Shown: positions 5,968 through 13,890, numbered from the stretch's first letter. The stretch: DNA of 14,866 bases from Victivallales bacterium (GCA_017538465.1 JAFYIW010000173.1:1-14866); one strand, 5' to 3'. Numbers and translations are program-made. Notes: generated by a model from the letters alone, not told the origin.

Positions 5968-8526
5968 ATGTCTGAATCCAAACCAACCAAAAACGCCAGC
6001 CTGTCGGGCGAACTCACGCCGGGGATGCGTCAGTATGCCGAGGCGAAACGTCAGCTCGCGCCGGACACGCTGCTGATGTTCCGGATGGGCGACTTCTACG
6101 AGATGTTCTTCGAGGACGCAAAGATCGCCGCGCCGCTGATGGACGTCGTGCTGACCAGCCGTGCGGGTGCGCCGTTGTGCGGCATCCCCTACCGTGCGGT
6201 TCGGCAGTATGTCCCGAAGCTCCTGGCGGGCGGCTACAAGGTCGCCTTGGCGGACCAGATTGAGGATCCGAAATTCGCAAAGGGCCTGGTGAAGCGCGAC
6301 ATCACGGAGATCATCACGCCCGGCACGATGATGGAGGACACGCTGCTGGAGTCCAACCGCAGCAACTACCTCGTGGCGCTTCTGCCTATGAAAAACCGCT
6401 GGGGGCTGGCCTCGCTCGACCTCTCCACCGCCGAGTTCCGCATCACCGAAATCCCCATGGGCGTCGGAGCGCTGGAGGTCGAACTCAACCGCCTGAAGCC
6501 CGCCGAATGCCTGGCCCCCGCCAGTCTGCTCTCGCGCTGGCAGAACGAGGGCTTCCCCGCCGACCTCCCGCAGCAGCTGGTCTGGACCAGCGTGGAGGAC
6601 TGGCACTTTGACGTCGAACTGGCACGAAGCGACCTCCTGCGCCATTTCCAGGTCGCGTCGCTGGACGGCTATGGCTGCCGCGGCTACGAAGCCGCCATCG
6701 GCGCGGCCGGAGCCATCCTCCACTACGCCCAGAACACCCTGCGCAAGGACGCCGCGAACCTCACCGCCATCGCCTCCTACCAGTCCGACGACTGCCTCGT
6801 GCTCGACCGCATCTCCCAGCGCAACCTCGAGCTGGTGGATCCCATCTTCGCCGACGGCAAGGACAACACCCTCATCTCCGTGCTGGACAAGACCATCACC
6901 CCCATGGGCGCACGCCTCCTGCGCGAGTGGGTCCTGCGTCCCCTGAAGTCCAAGCCCGCCATCGAGGCGCGGCTGGACGCCGTGGAGGACCTCGCCGGAC
7001 AGCCGATGCTCCTCTCCGAACTGCGCGAGACCCTCTCCGCCGTGCGCGACATCGAGCGCACTGTCACGCGCCTCAGCGTGGGCACGAACGCCTCCGCACG
7101 CGACCTCATCGTGCTGCGGCGCGGTCTGGAGGAAATCCCCGGCCTCAAAGCCATTCTCCACAACGCCCATGCGACACTGCTTCTGGACGAATGCGAGAAG
7201 CTCTCCGAACAGCCCGAGCTGGTGGAACTCATCGCCAAGGCGGTGGTGGACGAACCGCCCGTCGCCGTCCACGACGGCGGGATGATCCGCGACGGCTTCA
7301 ACGCGGACCTCGACCTCCTGCGGAGAGCCTCCACCGAGGGCAAGGACTGGATTGCCAACTACCAGCTCAAGGAGCAGGAGCGCACTGGCATCAAGTCCCT
7401 GAAGGTCCGTTTCAACAAGGTCTTCGGATACTTCATCGAGGTCTCCAAGTCCTTCCTGGACCTGGTGCCGCCGGAGTACATGCGCAAGCAGACCATCGTC
7501 AACGGCGAGCGCTTCATCACCCCCGAACTCAAGGAAATCGAGGACAAGGTGCTAGGCTCCGACGAGAAGGCGCAGGCCCTTGAATTCGAGCTCTTCGGGC
7601 AGCTCCGCGAGGCCGTCGTGAAGCAGATTGCGGTGATTCAGACCACCGCCCGCGCCCTCGCCAACATCGACTGCCTGGGAGCCCTCGCCGAGGACGCCAT
7701 CCGCTACAACTACACCCGCCCCGCCATCGCCGAATCGCCGATTCTCGAAATCCGGGACGGGCGGCACCCCGTGCTGGACGCGCACGCCGAGGGCTCGGCC
7801 TTCGTGCCCAACGACTGCGTGCTCAACACCACCGACCAGCAGATCGGGCTCATCACCGGTCCCAACATGGCGGGCAAATCCACCTACATCCGGCAGGTCG
7901 CGCTGCTCGTCCTGATGGCGCAGATGGGCTCCTTCATCCCCGCCTCAAGCGCCACCATCGGCCTGGCCGACCGCATCTTCACCCGCGTCGGCGCGGCGGA
8001 CGACCTCTCGCGCGGGCAGTCCACCTTCATGGTCGAGATGGTCGAGACCGCCAACATCCTCAACCACGCCACCCCGCGGTGCCTCATCATCCTGGACGAA
8101 ATCGGCCGCGGCACCTCCACCTTCGACGGCCTCTCGCTCGCCTGGGCCATCGCCGAATACCTCCACGACACCCCGTCCGCCAAGGCCCGTACCCTCTTCG
8201 CCACGCACTACCACGAACTCACCGACCTCCCGCTCACCAAGCCCGGCATCAAGAACTACAACGTGCTGGTGAAGGAAGAGGGCGAGAGCATCATGTTCCT
8301 GCGCAAAATCGTTCCCGGGGCCGCCGACAAGAGCTACGGCATCCACGTCGCGCGGCTCGCCGGCATCCCGAAAATCGTCATCGACCGCGCCGACCAGGTG
8401 CTTACGAATCTGGAGAACAACGAATTCGACGAAGAGGACGCCAAACGCCCGAAACTCGCCGAGACCAAACGCCGCGGGCGGCGCAGTCCCTGCCACGACC
8501 CCAACCAGCTCACCTTCGACTTGTAA
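5968..8526 (+). CDS. mutS: DNA mismatch repair protein MutS
   Basis: This is full-length MutS at 852 residues, the usual size. It binds base mismatches and small loops as a dimer and passes the signal to MutL in an ATP-dependent way. F43-Y-E45 is the mismatch-wedge motif near the N-terminus. Core, lever and clamp regions follow. The ABC-type ATPase has Walker A GPNMAGKST at 631-639, Walker B ending in D710-E711 followed by the IGRGTSTFDG signature, and the switch ATHYHEL. The C-terminus ends in NQLTFDL, which fits a sliding-clamp binding motif (QLxLF-like). Every key residue I could check is present, so it should be active. The gene is GC-rich with strong third-position bias, which produces long spurious antisense frames. 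It starts 2 nt after the methyltransferase stop without a Shine-Dalgarno sequence, so translational coupling is likely. No mutL is visible in the window. Confidence 0.98.
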   Translation: MSESKPTKNASLSGELTPGMRQYAEAKRQLAPDTLLMFRMGDFYEMFFEDAKIAAPLMDVVLTSRAGAPLCGIPYRAVRQYVPKLLAGGYKVALADQIEDPKFAKGLVKRDITEIITPGTMMEDTLLESNRSNYLVALLPMKNRWGLASLDLSTAEFRITEIPMGVGALEVELNRLKPAECLAPASLLSRWQNEGFPADLPQQLVWTSVEDWHFDVELARSDLLRHFQVASLDGYGCRGYEAAIGAAGAILHYAQNTLRKDAANLTAIASYQSDDCLVLDRISQRNLELVDPIFADGKDNTLISVLDKTITPMGARLLREWVLRPLKSKPAIEARLDAVEDLAGQPMLLSELRETLSAVRDIERTVTRLSVGTNASARDLIVLRRGLEEIPGLKAILHNAHATLLLDECEKLSEQPELVELIAKAVVDEPPVAVHDGGMIRDGFNADLDLLRRASTEGKDWIANYQLKEQERTGIKSLKVRFNKVFGYFIEVSKSFLDLVPPEYMRKQTIVNGERFITPELKEIEDKVLGSDEKAQALEFELFGQLREAVVKQIAVIQTTARALANIDCLGALAEDAIRYNYTRPAIAESPILEIRDGRHPVLDAHAEGSAFVPNDCVLNTTDQQIGLITGPNMAGKSTYIRQVALLVLMAQMGSFIPASSATIGLADRIFTRVGAADDLSRGQSTFMVEMVETANILNHATPRCLIILDEIGRGTSTFDGLSLAWAIAEYLHDTPSAKARTLFATHYHELTDLPLTKPGIKNYNVLVKEEGESIMFLRKIVPGAADKSYGIHVARLAGIPKIVIDRADQVLTNLENNEFDEEDAKRPKLAETKRRGRRSPCHDPNQLTFDL

Positions 8527-8538
8527 AAGCCGTCAAGA

Positions 8539-8586
8539 TGATATATATTAACGATGTGTACTTTTTGGGTAAAAAAGTATATATCA
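8539..8586. promoter_or_regulatory. AT-rich palindrome between mutS and vapB, candidate VapBC operator or mutS terminator
   Basis: TACTTTTT (8559-8566) pairs perfectly with AAAAAGTA (8572-8579) over a 5-base loop. Just outside, TGATATA (8539-8545) matches TATATCA (8580-8586). VapB antitoxins with an AbrB-like fold normally bind palindromes in their own promoter, so this is a reasonable operator. It could equally end the mutS transcript. The palindromes are seen directly; the role is inferred. Confidence 0.45.
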
Positions 8587-8596
8587 ATAATTCATA

Positions 8597-8638
8597 TCGT
8601 TCCGCTTCTTCCGGATTTCTGCAACGAACTCGGAACGA
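8597..8638. promoter_or_regulatory. Second inverted repeat upstream of vapB
   Basis: TCGTTCCG (8597-8604) pairs with CGGAACGA (8631-8638), 8 bp across 26 bases. The right arm overlaps a smaller dyad, ACTCG-gaa-CGAGT at 8628-8640. The site lies 40-80 bases before the vapB ATG, a suitable place for autoregulation by the VapBC complex. No clear -35/-10 pair could be placed. Confidence 0.35.
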
Positions 8639-8648
8639 GTGATTTTAA

Positions 8649-8676
8649 ACTTTAGACTTTTGACTTTAGACTTCAA
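8649..8676 (+). repeat. Four tandem heptamers ending at the vapB start codon
   Basis: The units are ACTTTAG, ACTTTTG, ACTTTAG and ACTTCAA, in perfect 7-base phase, ending one base before the ATG at 8678. The tract occupies the place of a ribosome binding site, and no Shine-Dalgarno sequence is present. A related tract precedes the FAD gene. Confidence 0.6.
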
Positions 8677-8677
8677 T

Positions 8678-8911
8678 ATGGAAACCGCCAAAGTGTTCAT
8701 GACTGGCCGTTCGCAGGCCGTGCGCATCCCCAAGAAATACCGCTTCGACACTCCGGAGGTGCAAATCCAGAAGAAGGGCAACAAAATCATCCTCTCGCCG
8801 ATTGACCGCAAGAAACTGCTGGAGAAATTCCTGTCGGAACCAGCCTTTCCGGATTTCGATGTCCATCGGGAGGAATTGCAGGACTTGCGTGACCGGGAGT
8901 GGTTCCAATGA
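8678..8911 (+). CDS. vapB: VapB-type antitoxin (AbrB/MazE fold)
   Basis: This 77-residue protein has an N-terminal swapped-hairpin DNA-binding domain of the COG4456 VapB kind: AKVFMTGRSQAVRIPKKYRF at residues 4-23, then a strand ending in IILSPI. The acidic/aromatic tail (about 45-77, with PAFPDF and REWFQ) is the part that usually wraps the toxin's active site. In known systems it neutralises VapC and the complex represses its own promoter. The ATG at 8678 starts at the conserved domain. An in-frame GTG at 8639 would add 13 residues encoded by the heptamer tract and is unlikely. The stop codon overlaps the vapC start in ATGA, which is typical of translational coupling in such pairs. Two palindromes upstream are candidate operators. 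Confidence 0.92.
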   Translation: METAKVFMTGRSQAVRIPKKYRFDTPEVQIQKKGNKIILSPIDRKKLLEKFLSEPAFPDFDVHREELQDLRDREWFQ

Positions 8912-9306
8912 GTTTGTACCTGCTTGACACGGATATCGCCTCCTATATCATCAAGGGCCGATACCCCAAGGTGAATGCCCGCTTTGCCGAGACCAGCGGC
9001 AATGTCTTCATTTCCTCCATAACTGCGGCGGAATTGCGATATGGTGCCGTAAAACTGGGGAATGACCACCTGCTTCAAAAGGTCTTGGACTTCTGTGGTT
9101 TGGTGCCTTGTCTGTCCTGGGGAGGAGCAACCGTCCAGGCCTACGCGGAATTGCGCACTGCCCTCACCAACGCAGGCACTCCAATCGACACGATGGACAT
9201 GCTCATCGCCGCCGCCGCTTTGGCCGAAAATCTGACGCTGGTCACCAACAACATCACGCATTTCTCCCGGGTGCCCAAACTGAAACTTGAAAACTGGGTA
9301 GAATAG
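8908..9306 (+). CDS. vapC: VapC-type PIN-domain ribonuclease toxin
   Basis: This 132-residue PIN-domain protein begins with LLDTDI. The metal-binding acids are D7, E42 in the AAELRYG motif and D97 in TMDMLIAA. TNNITHF near residues 114-120 matches the usual fourth region. VapC toxins are Mg2+-dependent RNases that typically cut initiator tRNA or rRNA; the target here cannot be read from sequence. The ATG at 8908 overlaps the vapB stop, and an upstream GTG at 8899 is less likely. The length is normal and the catalytic residues are intact, so the toxin should be functional. The TolC-family gene starts 3 nt after its stop, so read-through from the vapBC promoter into the efflux genes is likely unless an internal promoter exists. 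Confidence 0.95.
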   Translation: MSLYLLDTDIASYIIKGRYPKVNARFAETSGNVFISSITAAELRYGAVKLGNDHLLQKVLDFCGLVPCLSWGGATVQAYAELRTALTNAGTPIDTMDMLIAAAALAENLTLVTNNITHFSRVPKLKLENWVE

Positions 9307-9309
9307 ACC

Positions 9310-10944
9310 ATGACGCATGGCCTCCTACATGGCATTATCACCAACGGCCTCTTGAAAAGCATAGGCCTGGCCGGCATGCTATTGCTGCTTATGGCCTCCT
9401 GCACCACGCAGCGACGCCTGACCCGGCTGGACCAGGAGGTCGCCGGCCTGCTGGACCAGGCGCAGCAAATCCAGTTCGGAGAAGAAATCGAGCCGGAACG
9501 GCTGGACATTGACGGCTACACGCCGTTTGTTCCCGGTGAAGACGGCGACGCCTTGTCCCTCGACCTCCGCAAGGCGCTGGAGCTGGCGGCGCGGCATAGC
9601 CGCGAATACCAGACCGCCAAGGAGACCCTCTATCTTTCCGCATTGTCCCTGCGCAGCGCCCAGCACAGCTGGGAGTGGAATCCAACCAACAACCTCTCCG
9701 CGCTGCTGGGCATAAAGCAAAACCCGTCGGAGACCACCTTCTCCACGGATAGCAGCCTCGGTTTCAGCAAGCGGCTGCTGTCGGGCGGGCGCATCGCCGG
9801 CTCGCTGGCGCTTTCCACCCTGCGCTATTTCAGCGGCGACCACTCGGTGAGCATGCAGACCATCGCGAACCTCACCGTCAACCAGCCACTGCTGCGGGGC
9901 AGCGGCGCCCTGGTCGCCCGCGAGCCGCTCACCCAGGCCGAACGGAACCTCATCTACGCCTTGCGCCACTATGTGCGCACGCGCGAGGCGCTGCTCATCA
10001 CCATCGCCGACCTCTATTATGATGTGCTCAACGCAGGGGCCGACCTCCGCGTCGCGGAGCAAAGTCTGGCCAGCTTCCAGTATTCCGCGCAGCGTTCCGA
10101 GGCGATGGGGGAATTCGGCGGGAAGGTCACGCAGATCGACATCGGGCAGGCGCGTCAGCGTGTCCTCACGGCCGAATCCAACCTGGTCACCTGCCAGGCC
10201 AATCTGCGCTCCGCCAAGGATCGCCTCAAAATCGCGCTGGCCATCCCCCTGGACCTGGAAATCACGGTCGATGCCGCCGACATGCAGGACCTGCTGACCA
10301 AACCCCTGCCAAGCCCCCAATTCACCTTGGACGAGGCCATCGCCCTCGCGCTGAGCCAGCGGCTGGACCTGGCAACCCAGCAAGACCAGCTCGCGGACGC
10401 GGAACGCGCCATCCGCATCGCCGAGGATGACATGCGGGCGGAGGTCAACCTCACCGGCAGCGCCACCGCCAGAAGCGCCCGCCGAAACCGCCTCTCCACC
10501 CCGCGGCTCGGCGACGCGGAATACTCGGTCGGGCTGGACATCGACCTGCCGCTGGACCGCACCGAGGAGACCATCGCCCTGCGACGCGCCCAAATCGCCC
10601 GCCAACGCCAGCAGCGCGCCGTGAGCGCCACCCAGGACGAGATTGTACAGGCCCTGCGCGGCACCTGGGTGGACCTCGAGGCCTACGCCCGCCGAGTGGA
10701 AATCCAGAAACTCTCCGTACAGCTGGCCGAGCAGCGCGTGGAGAACAGCCGGATGCTCTTCGAGGACGGGCGCATCGCCATCCGCGACTATCTGGACGCG
10801 CAGGACGACCTCTCCGACGCACGCAACAGCCTCACCCGCCAACTGGTCGCCCATCGCATGTCCTGGCTGCGGCTTCTCTATCAACTGGATGAACTCAACG
10901 TCGATGCCCAGACGCTCTGGACCGAACGCCTCGAAATGAACTGA
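9310..10944 (+). CDS. TolC-family outer-membrane efflux lipoprotein
   Basis: This 544-residue protein has a signal sequence whose hydrophobic core (about 14-29) ends in LLMASC, so C31 is the probable lipidated cysteine; Met at -3 is slightly atypical. Two outer-membrane efflux repeats follow, roughly residues 75-310 and 340-535. Each opens with the DEAIALAL or LRKALELA helix and runs through long Ala/Gln/Glu-rich coiled-coil helices. The membrane-strand regions include NQPLLRGSGA and DIDLPLDRTEE. TolC-like trimers form the outer-membrane and periplasmic tunnel of type I secretion and tripartite pumps. The adaptor gene begins 2 nt downstream, confirming the pairing. The ATG at 9310 is 3 nt after the vapC stop and is preceded by GACC, the same context as the next gene, rather than a Shine-Dalgarno site. 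No inner-membrane pump is encoded in this window. Confidence 0.93.
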   Translation: MTHGLLHGIITNGLLKSIGLAGMLLLLMASCTTQRRLTRLDQEVAGLLDQAQQIQFGEEIEPERLDIDGYTPFVPGEDGDALSLDLRKALELAARHSREYQTAKETLYLSALSLRSAQHSWEWNPTNNLSALLGIKQNPSETTFSTDSSLGFSKRLLSGGRIAGSLALSTLRYFSGDHSVSMQTIANLTVNQPLLRGSGALVAREPLTQAERNLIYALRHYVRTREALLITIADLYYDVLNAGADLRVAEQSLASFQYSAQRSEAMGEFGGKVTQIDIGQARQRVLTAESNLVTCQANLRSAKDRLKIALAIPLDLEITVDAADMQDLLTKPLPSPQFTLDEAIALALSQRLDLATQQDQLADAERAIRIAEDDMRAEVNLTGSATARSARRNRLSTPRLGDAEYSVGLDIDLPLDRTEETIALRRAQIARQRQQRAVSATQDEIVQALRGTWVDLEAYARRVEIQKLSVQLAEQRVENSRMLFEDGRIAIRDYLDAQDDLSDARNSLTRQLVAHRMSWLRLLYQLDELNVDAQTLWTERLEMN

Positions 10945-10946
10945 CC

Positions 10947-12470
10947 ATGCGTAAAACACTTCCCGTTCTTTTCGCCATGTTGACGCTGGCTGTCGGATGC
11001 CGACGGCAGGACGACGACGCGTCACAGGAAATCTTCACGGTCCGACGAGCGCCCCTGGACATCTCGGTGCTGGCGGAGGGAAATCTCGACACCCGAGACT
11101 CCATCACCATCACCCAGCAGGTCGGACGCAGCGCCAAAATCCTGAAGATTGTGCCGGAGGGCACAGTCGTCACCCAGGAGGCCATCGACGCGAAGATGGT
11201 TCTGGTGCAGTTCGACTCCCGCGACCAGGAGGACGACCTCTACTCCCGCCAGAACGCCTTCGAGAGCGCGGAGTCCTCGGAGCTGGCGGCCAAGGAGGAA
11301 TTGGCGGTCCAGGAGTCCTCCAACGAAAGCGCGGTGCGCAAGGCGGAGCAGGAGGTGCTTTTCGCCTCGAACGACATGAAGAAGCTCGTCGGCGACGAGT
11401 TGGCGGCGCTGTATTTGGACGAGGAGCCGGAGGACATCGCCGCGCTGCTCTTCGATTCTCGGCTGGACGGTTCCGCCCAGCAGGACCTCACCACCTACAA
11501 AAGTGAAATCGAGCTGGCCCAGACCAAGCTCAACCGTGCCGTCCAGACGCTCGAATACACCAAAAAGCTCTATGAACTGCAATTCGTCTCCAAGAGCGAC
11601 TACGAGAATGACCAGCTGGAAGTGCAGAGCCAGACCAAGACGCTGCAGGTCACCCAGGGGAAATACGACCTTTTCATCAAATTCGACTTCGTGCGGGACT
11701 TCCAGAAGGCCTGGTCCACCCGCCGCGAGGCGGTGGCCACCCTGGCGCGCGAACAGCGTCTGGCGAACATCCGCAATGCCACGGCGCAGGCCAAATACCG
11801 CTCCGCCCAGCAGACGCGGATCCAGGCGGAGAAGCGTCTGCGCGAGGCCAGGGAGTCGCTGGCGGCCTGCACCATCATCGCCACCACCCCCGGCATGGTG
11901 GTCTATGAGGCGCCGCCGCGCTGGGACAACTCCGGTCCCATCCAGGTCGGAAAGGAGATCCAGAACGGCCAAATCATCCTGCGCATTCCCGACCTGAGCC
12001 ACATCCGCCTCAAGACCAACATCAACGAGGCGCAGATTGACGTCATCCAGGTCGGCCAGAAGGCGGTGATCCGAGTGGACGCCCTGCCGGGCAATGTCTT
12101 TTCCGGCACCGTCACGACCAAGGCCGTGCTGCCCTCGTCCGCCGACGCCTGGCTCAACCCCGGCCTCAAGGTCTATGAGGTCGCCATCGAATTCGACGAC
12201 GCGGAATCTGCCCTCCGTCCGGGCATGAGCGCGAATGCGGAGATCCTCGTCGAGCAGCTTCAGGATGTCCTGTATGTGCCAATCCAGTCCGTGCAGACCG
12301 ATGCGGCCGGACGGCACTACTGCTATCTGGAGAGTGGCCAGCGCGTCGAAGTCACTTTGGGTTCGCGGTCGCGGTCCTACACGGTGATCACCTCCGGACT
12401 GAACGAGGGCGACCGCATCCAGATGGTCCCCCCGGAGTTGCGGAAGGAAAAAACCGAGGAAAACCAATAA
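10947..12470 (+). CDS. Periplasmic adaptor (HlyD/MacA-type membrane fusion lipoprotein)
   Basis: This 507-residue protein has a lipoprotein signal ending in LAVGC, with C18 the acceptor cysteine. A barrel/lipoyl half (about 30-95, including GRSAKILKIVPEG) comes next. A long helical hairpin of Glu/Gln/Ala/Lys-rich coiled coil covers about 95-310. The second lipoyl half has ATTPGMVVYE at about 313-322. Beta-barrel and membrane-proximal domains finish the protein, with LRPGMSANAEILVE and DVLYVPIQSVQ. Such adaptors bridge an inner-membrane ABC or RND pump to a TolC channel, and the latter is encoded 2 nt upstream. The architecture is closest to MacA-like adaptors that usually precede a MacB-type ABC transporter, yet the next gene is a peptidase. 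Its pump must be encoded elsewhere or have been lost. The coiled-coil hairpin is long, and includes an acidic LYLDEEPEDIAALLF insert near residues 152-166 that I do not recognise. Confidence 0.92.
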   Translation: MRKTLPVLFAMLTLAVGCRRQDDDASQEIFTVRRAPLDISVLAEGNLDTRDSITITQQVGRSAKILKIVPEGTVVTQEAIDAKMVLVQFDSRDQEDDLYSRQNAFESAESSELAAKEELAVQESSNESAVRKAEQEVLFASNDMKKLVGDELAALYLDEEPEDIAALLFDSRLDGSAQQDLTTYKSEIELAQTKLNRAVQTLEYTKKLYELQFVSKSDYENDQLEVQSQTKTLQVTQGKYDLFIKFDFVRDFQKAWSTRREAVATLAREQRLANIRNATAQAKYRSAQQTRIQAEKRLREARESLAACTIIATTPGMVVYEAPPRWDNSGPIQVGKEIQNGQIILRIPDLSHIRLKTNINEAQIDVIQVGQKAVIRVDALPGNVFSGTVTTKAVLPSSADAWLNPGLKVYEVAIEFDDAESALRPGMSANAEILVEQLQDVLYVPIQSVQTDAAGRHYCYLESGQRVEVTLGSRSRSYTVITSGLNEGDRIQMVPPELRKEKTEENQ

Positions 12471-12510
12471 ACCCCCCCCAACCAATTCACACTGCAAATT
12501 TGACCAACCG

Positions 12511-13656
12511 ATGTCTCGTCTGATTTATGCCTCCAGTGACCAGAGCGCCGACCTCTGGTATGTGACCGGCTTTCATGCGCCCGACCCCATCCTGTGGTTT
12601 CAGGCGGGCGCCCTGAGCGCCATCGTCGTGGGCTCGCTGGAGCTGGGCCGCGCCCAAAAACAGTGCAAGCCCGGTGTCACCGTGATTGACGCGGCAAAGC
12701 TTCGGGAGTTCTTCCATCTGCCGGAGGAAACGGAAGAGGAGAGGAAACGCCATTGGTTCGTGAAGCAGGTCGCCGCCGTCGCGCAGGGCACGGGAGAAAA
12801 GGAATGGGAGGTTCCGGAAGCCTTCCCGCTGGTCTTCGGCGACCTGTTGCGCGAGGCCGGCTTCACCATCAAGACCCAGTGGAATTTCTGTCCGGAACGC
12901 GCCGTCAAGTCCCCGGAGGAGATTGAGAAGATCCGCCATTCCGAGCGCCTGGCCGAGGCCGGGCTGGCCCAGGCGGACGGGATGCTCCGCGCCGCCGTCA
13001 TCGGCGACGACGGCTTCCTGCATCTCGGCGGGCATCTCCTCACCGCCGAGGAACTCCGCAGCGCCATCGACCTTGAAATCACTCGCCTGGGCGGGCTCGC
13101 GCAGGGCACCATCGCCGCGCCCGGACCACAGGGAGCCGATCCGCATCAGCATGGCGAAGGCCCCATCAAGGCCAACGAACCCATTGTGATGGACATCTTT
13201 CCGCGCGACCAAGAGACTGGCTATTTCGGCGACCTCACCCGCACCCGCGTGAAGGGCAAGGCCCCGGAGGTCGTGCGCAAGGCCTACGAGACCGTGCTGG
13301 CCGCGCAGGAGAAAGTCCTGGCCAGCCTCAAGGCAGGCGTGTTGGGCAAAGACATGCACAATATGGTCGTGGAGGACTTCAAGGCCGCCGGCTACGAGAC
13401 CGGCACTGACCCTGAAACTGGCGTCTATCACGGCTTCTTCCATGGTCTGGGGCATTCCGTGGGCCTGGAAATACATGAAGGCCCCAGCCTCTCCCCAGGA
13501 GAGGAACGCACGCTGGTCGCCGGCAATGTCCTCACCGACGAGCCGGGACTCTACTACCCCGAATGGGGCGGCATCCGCATCGAGGACACCGTCGCCATCG
13601 CCGAAACCGGCATCGACAACCTCGCCGTCGCTCCCAAATTTCTGGAAATCGAATAG
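12511..13656 (+). CDS. M24-family metallopeptidase, Xaa-Pro aminopeptidase-like
   Basis: This 381-residue protein has a creatinase-like N-terminal domain (about 1-140) and a pita-bread C-terminal domain. All five dinuclear-metal ligands of the family are present: D228 (VMDIF), D241 (FGDLTRTR), H315 (GLGHSVG), E344 (DEPGLYYP) and E358 (RIED). The two aspartates are 13 residues apart, two more than in classical aminopeptidase P. No signal peptide is visible, so it probably acts in the cytoplasm, releasing N-terminal residues before proline. Substrate choice is inferred from family only; a related dipeptidase is possible. The ATG at 12511 lies 40 bases after the adaptor stop, behind an A/C-rich purine-poor leader without a Shine-Dalgarno sequence. 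It may still be on the efflux transcript, but no functional link is apparent. Confidence 0.9.
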   Translation: MSRLIYASSDQSADLWYVTGFHAPDPILWFQAGALSAIVVGSLELGRAQKQCKPGVTVIDAAKLREFFHLPEETEEERKRHWFVKQVAAVAQGTGEKEWEVPEAFPLVFGDLLREAGFTIKTQWNFCPERAVKSPEEIEKIRHSERLAEAGLAQADGMLRAAVIGDDGFLHLGGHLLTAEELRSAIDLEITRLGGLAQGTIAAPGPQGADPHQHGEGPIKANEPIVMDIFPRDQETGYFGDLTRTRVKGKAPEVVRKAYETVLAAQEKVLASLKAGVLGKDMHNMVVEDFKAAGYETGTDPETGVYHGFFHGLGHSVGLEIHEGPSLSPGEERTLVAGNVLTDEPGLYYPEWGGIRIEDTVAIAETGIDNLAVAPKFLEIE

Positions 13657-13669
13657 CGCCCCTCTAAAT

Positions 13670-13713
13670 TGACAATATTACCATGCCCCCATTGTCAGGA
13701 GGATTGATGGGGG
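13670..13713. terminator. Two overlapping hairpins between convergent genes
   Basis: TGACAAT (13670-13676) pairs with ATTGTCA (13691-13697). CCCCCAT (13686-13692) pairs with ATGGGGG (13707-13713). Both are perfect 7-bp stems with 14-base loops, and they share bases 13691-13692, so they compete. The location just after the peptidase stop, facing a convergent gene, suggests transcript ends for both strands. Neither stem is followed by a good T-tract. Confidence 0.45.
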
Positions 13714-13719
13714 TTGCGC

Positions 13720-13744
13720 TGGGGCCCGCGAATGGGCAGCCCCA
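13720..13744. terminator. GC-rich stem-loop after the peptidase gene
   Basis: TGGGGC (13720-13725) pairs with GCCCCA (13739-13744). An alternative pairing uses GCTG (13718-13721) with CAGC (13737-13740) plus CCC/GGG inside. It forms a third structured element in the same 234-base gap. No T-tract follows, and the remaining bases to 13890 show nothing I can assign. Confidence 0.3.
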
Positions 13745-13890
13745 TCAGAGAATTATTGAGCATCACACGGAGAAATCTTACAGCACCGAAGCATTTCCGG
13801 ACGCGAATCTTAATCAATCGGCATTTCGCCCCTGCGTTGCTCCAGCGGGAATCCAAACGGCAATTCAATTCCCGGCTCACAGCGAAGAGC

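Noticed and set aside
9379..12497. Very long antisense open frames opposite the channel and adaptor genes (about 548 and 491 codons)
   Set aside because: They mirror GC-rich coding sequence with strong third-position bias, show no domain motifs, and lie opposite genes with clear families. They are composition artefacts, as is the 436-codon frame opposite mutS.
13669..13674. TTGACA as a -35 promoter box after the peptidase gene
   Set aside because: No acceptable -10 sequence lies 16-18 bases downstream, and the bases are part of a hairpin; no gene follows on that strand.
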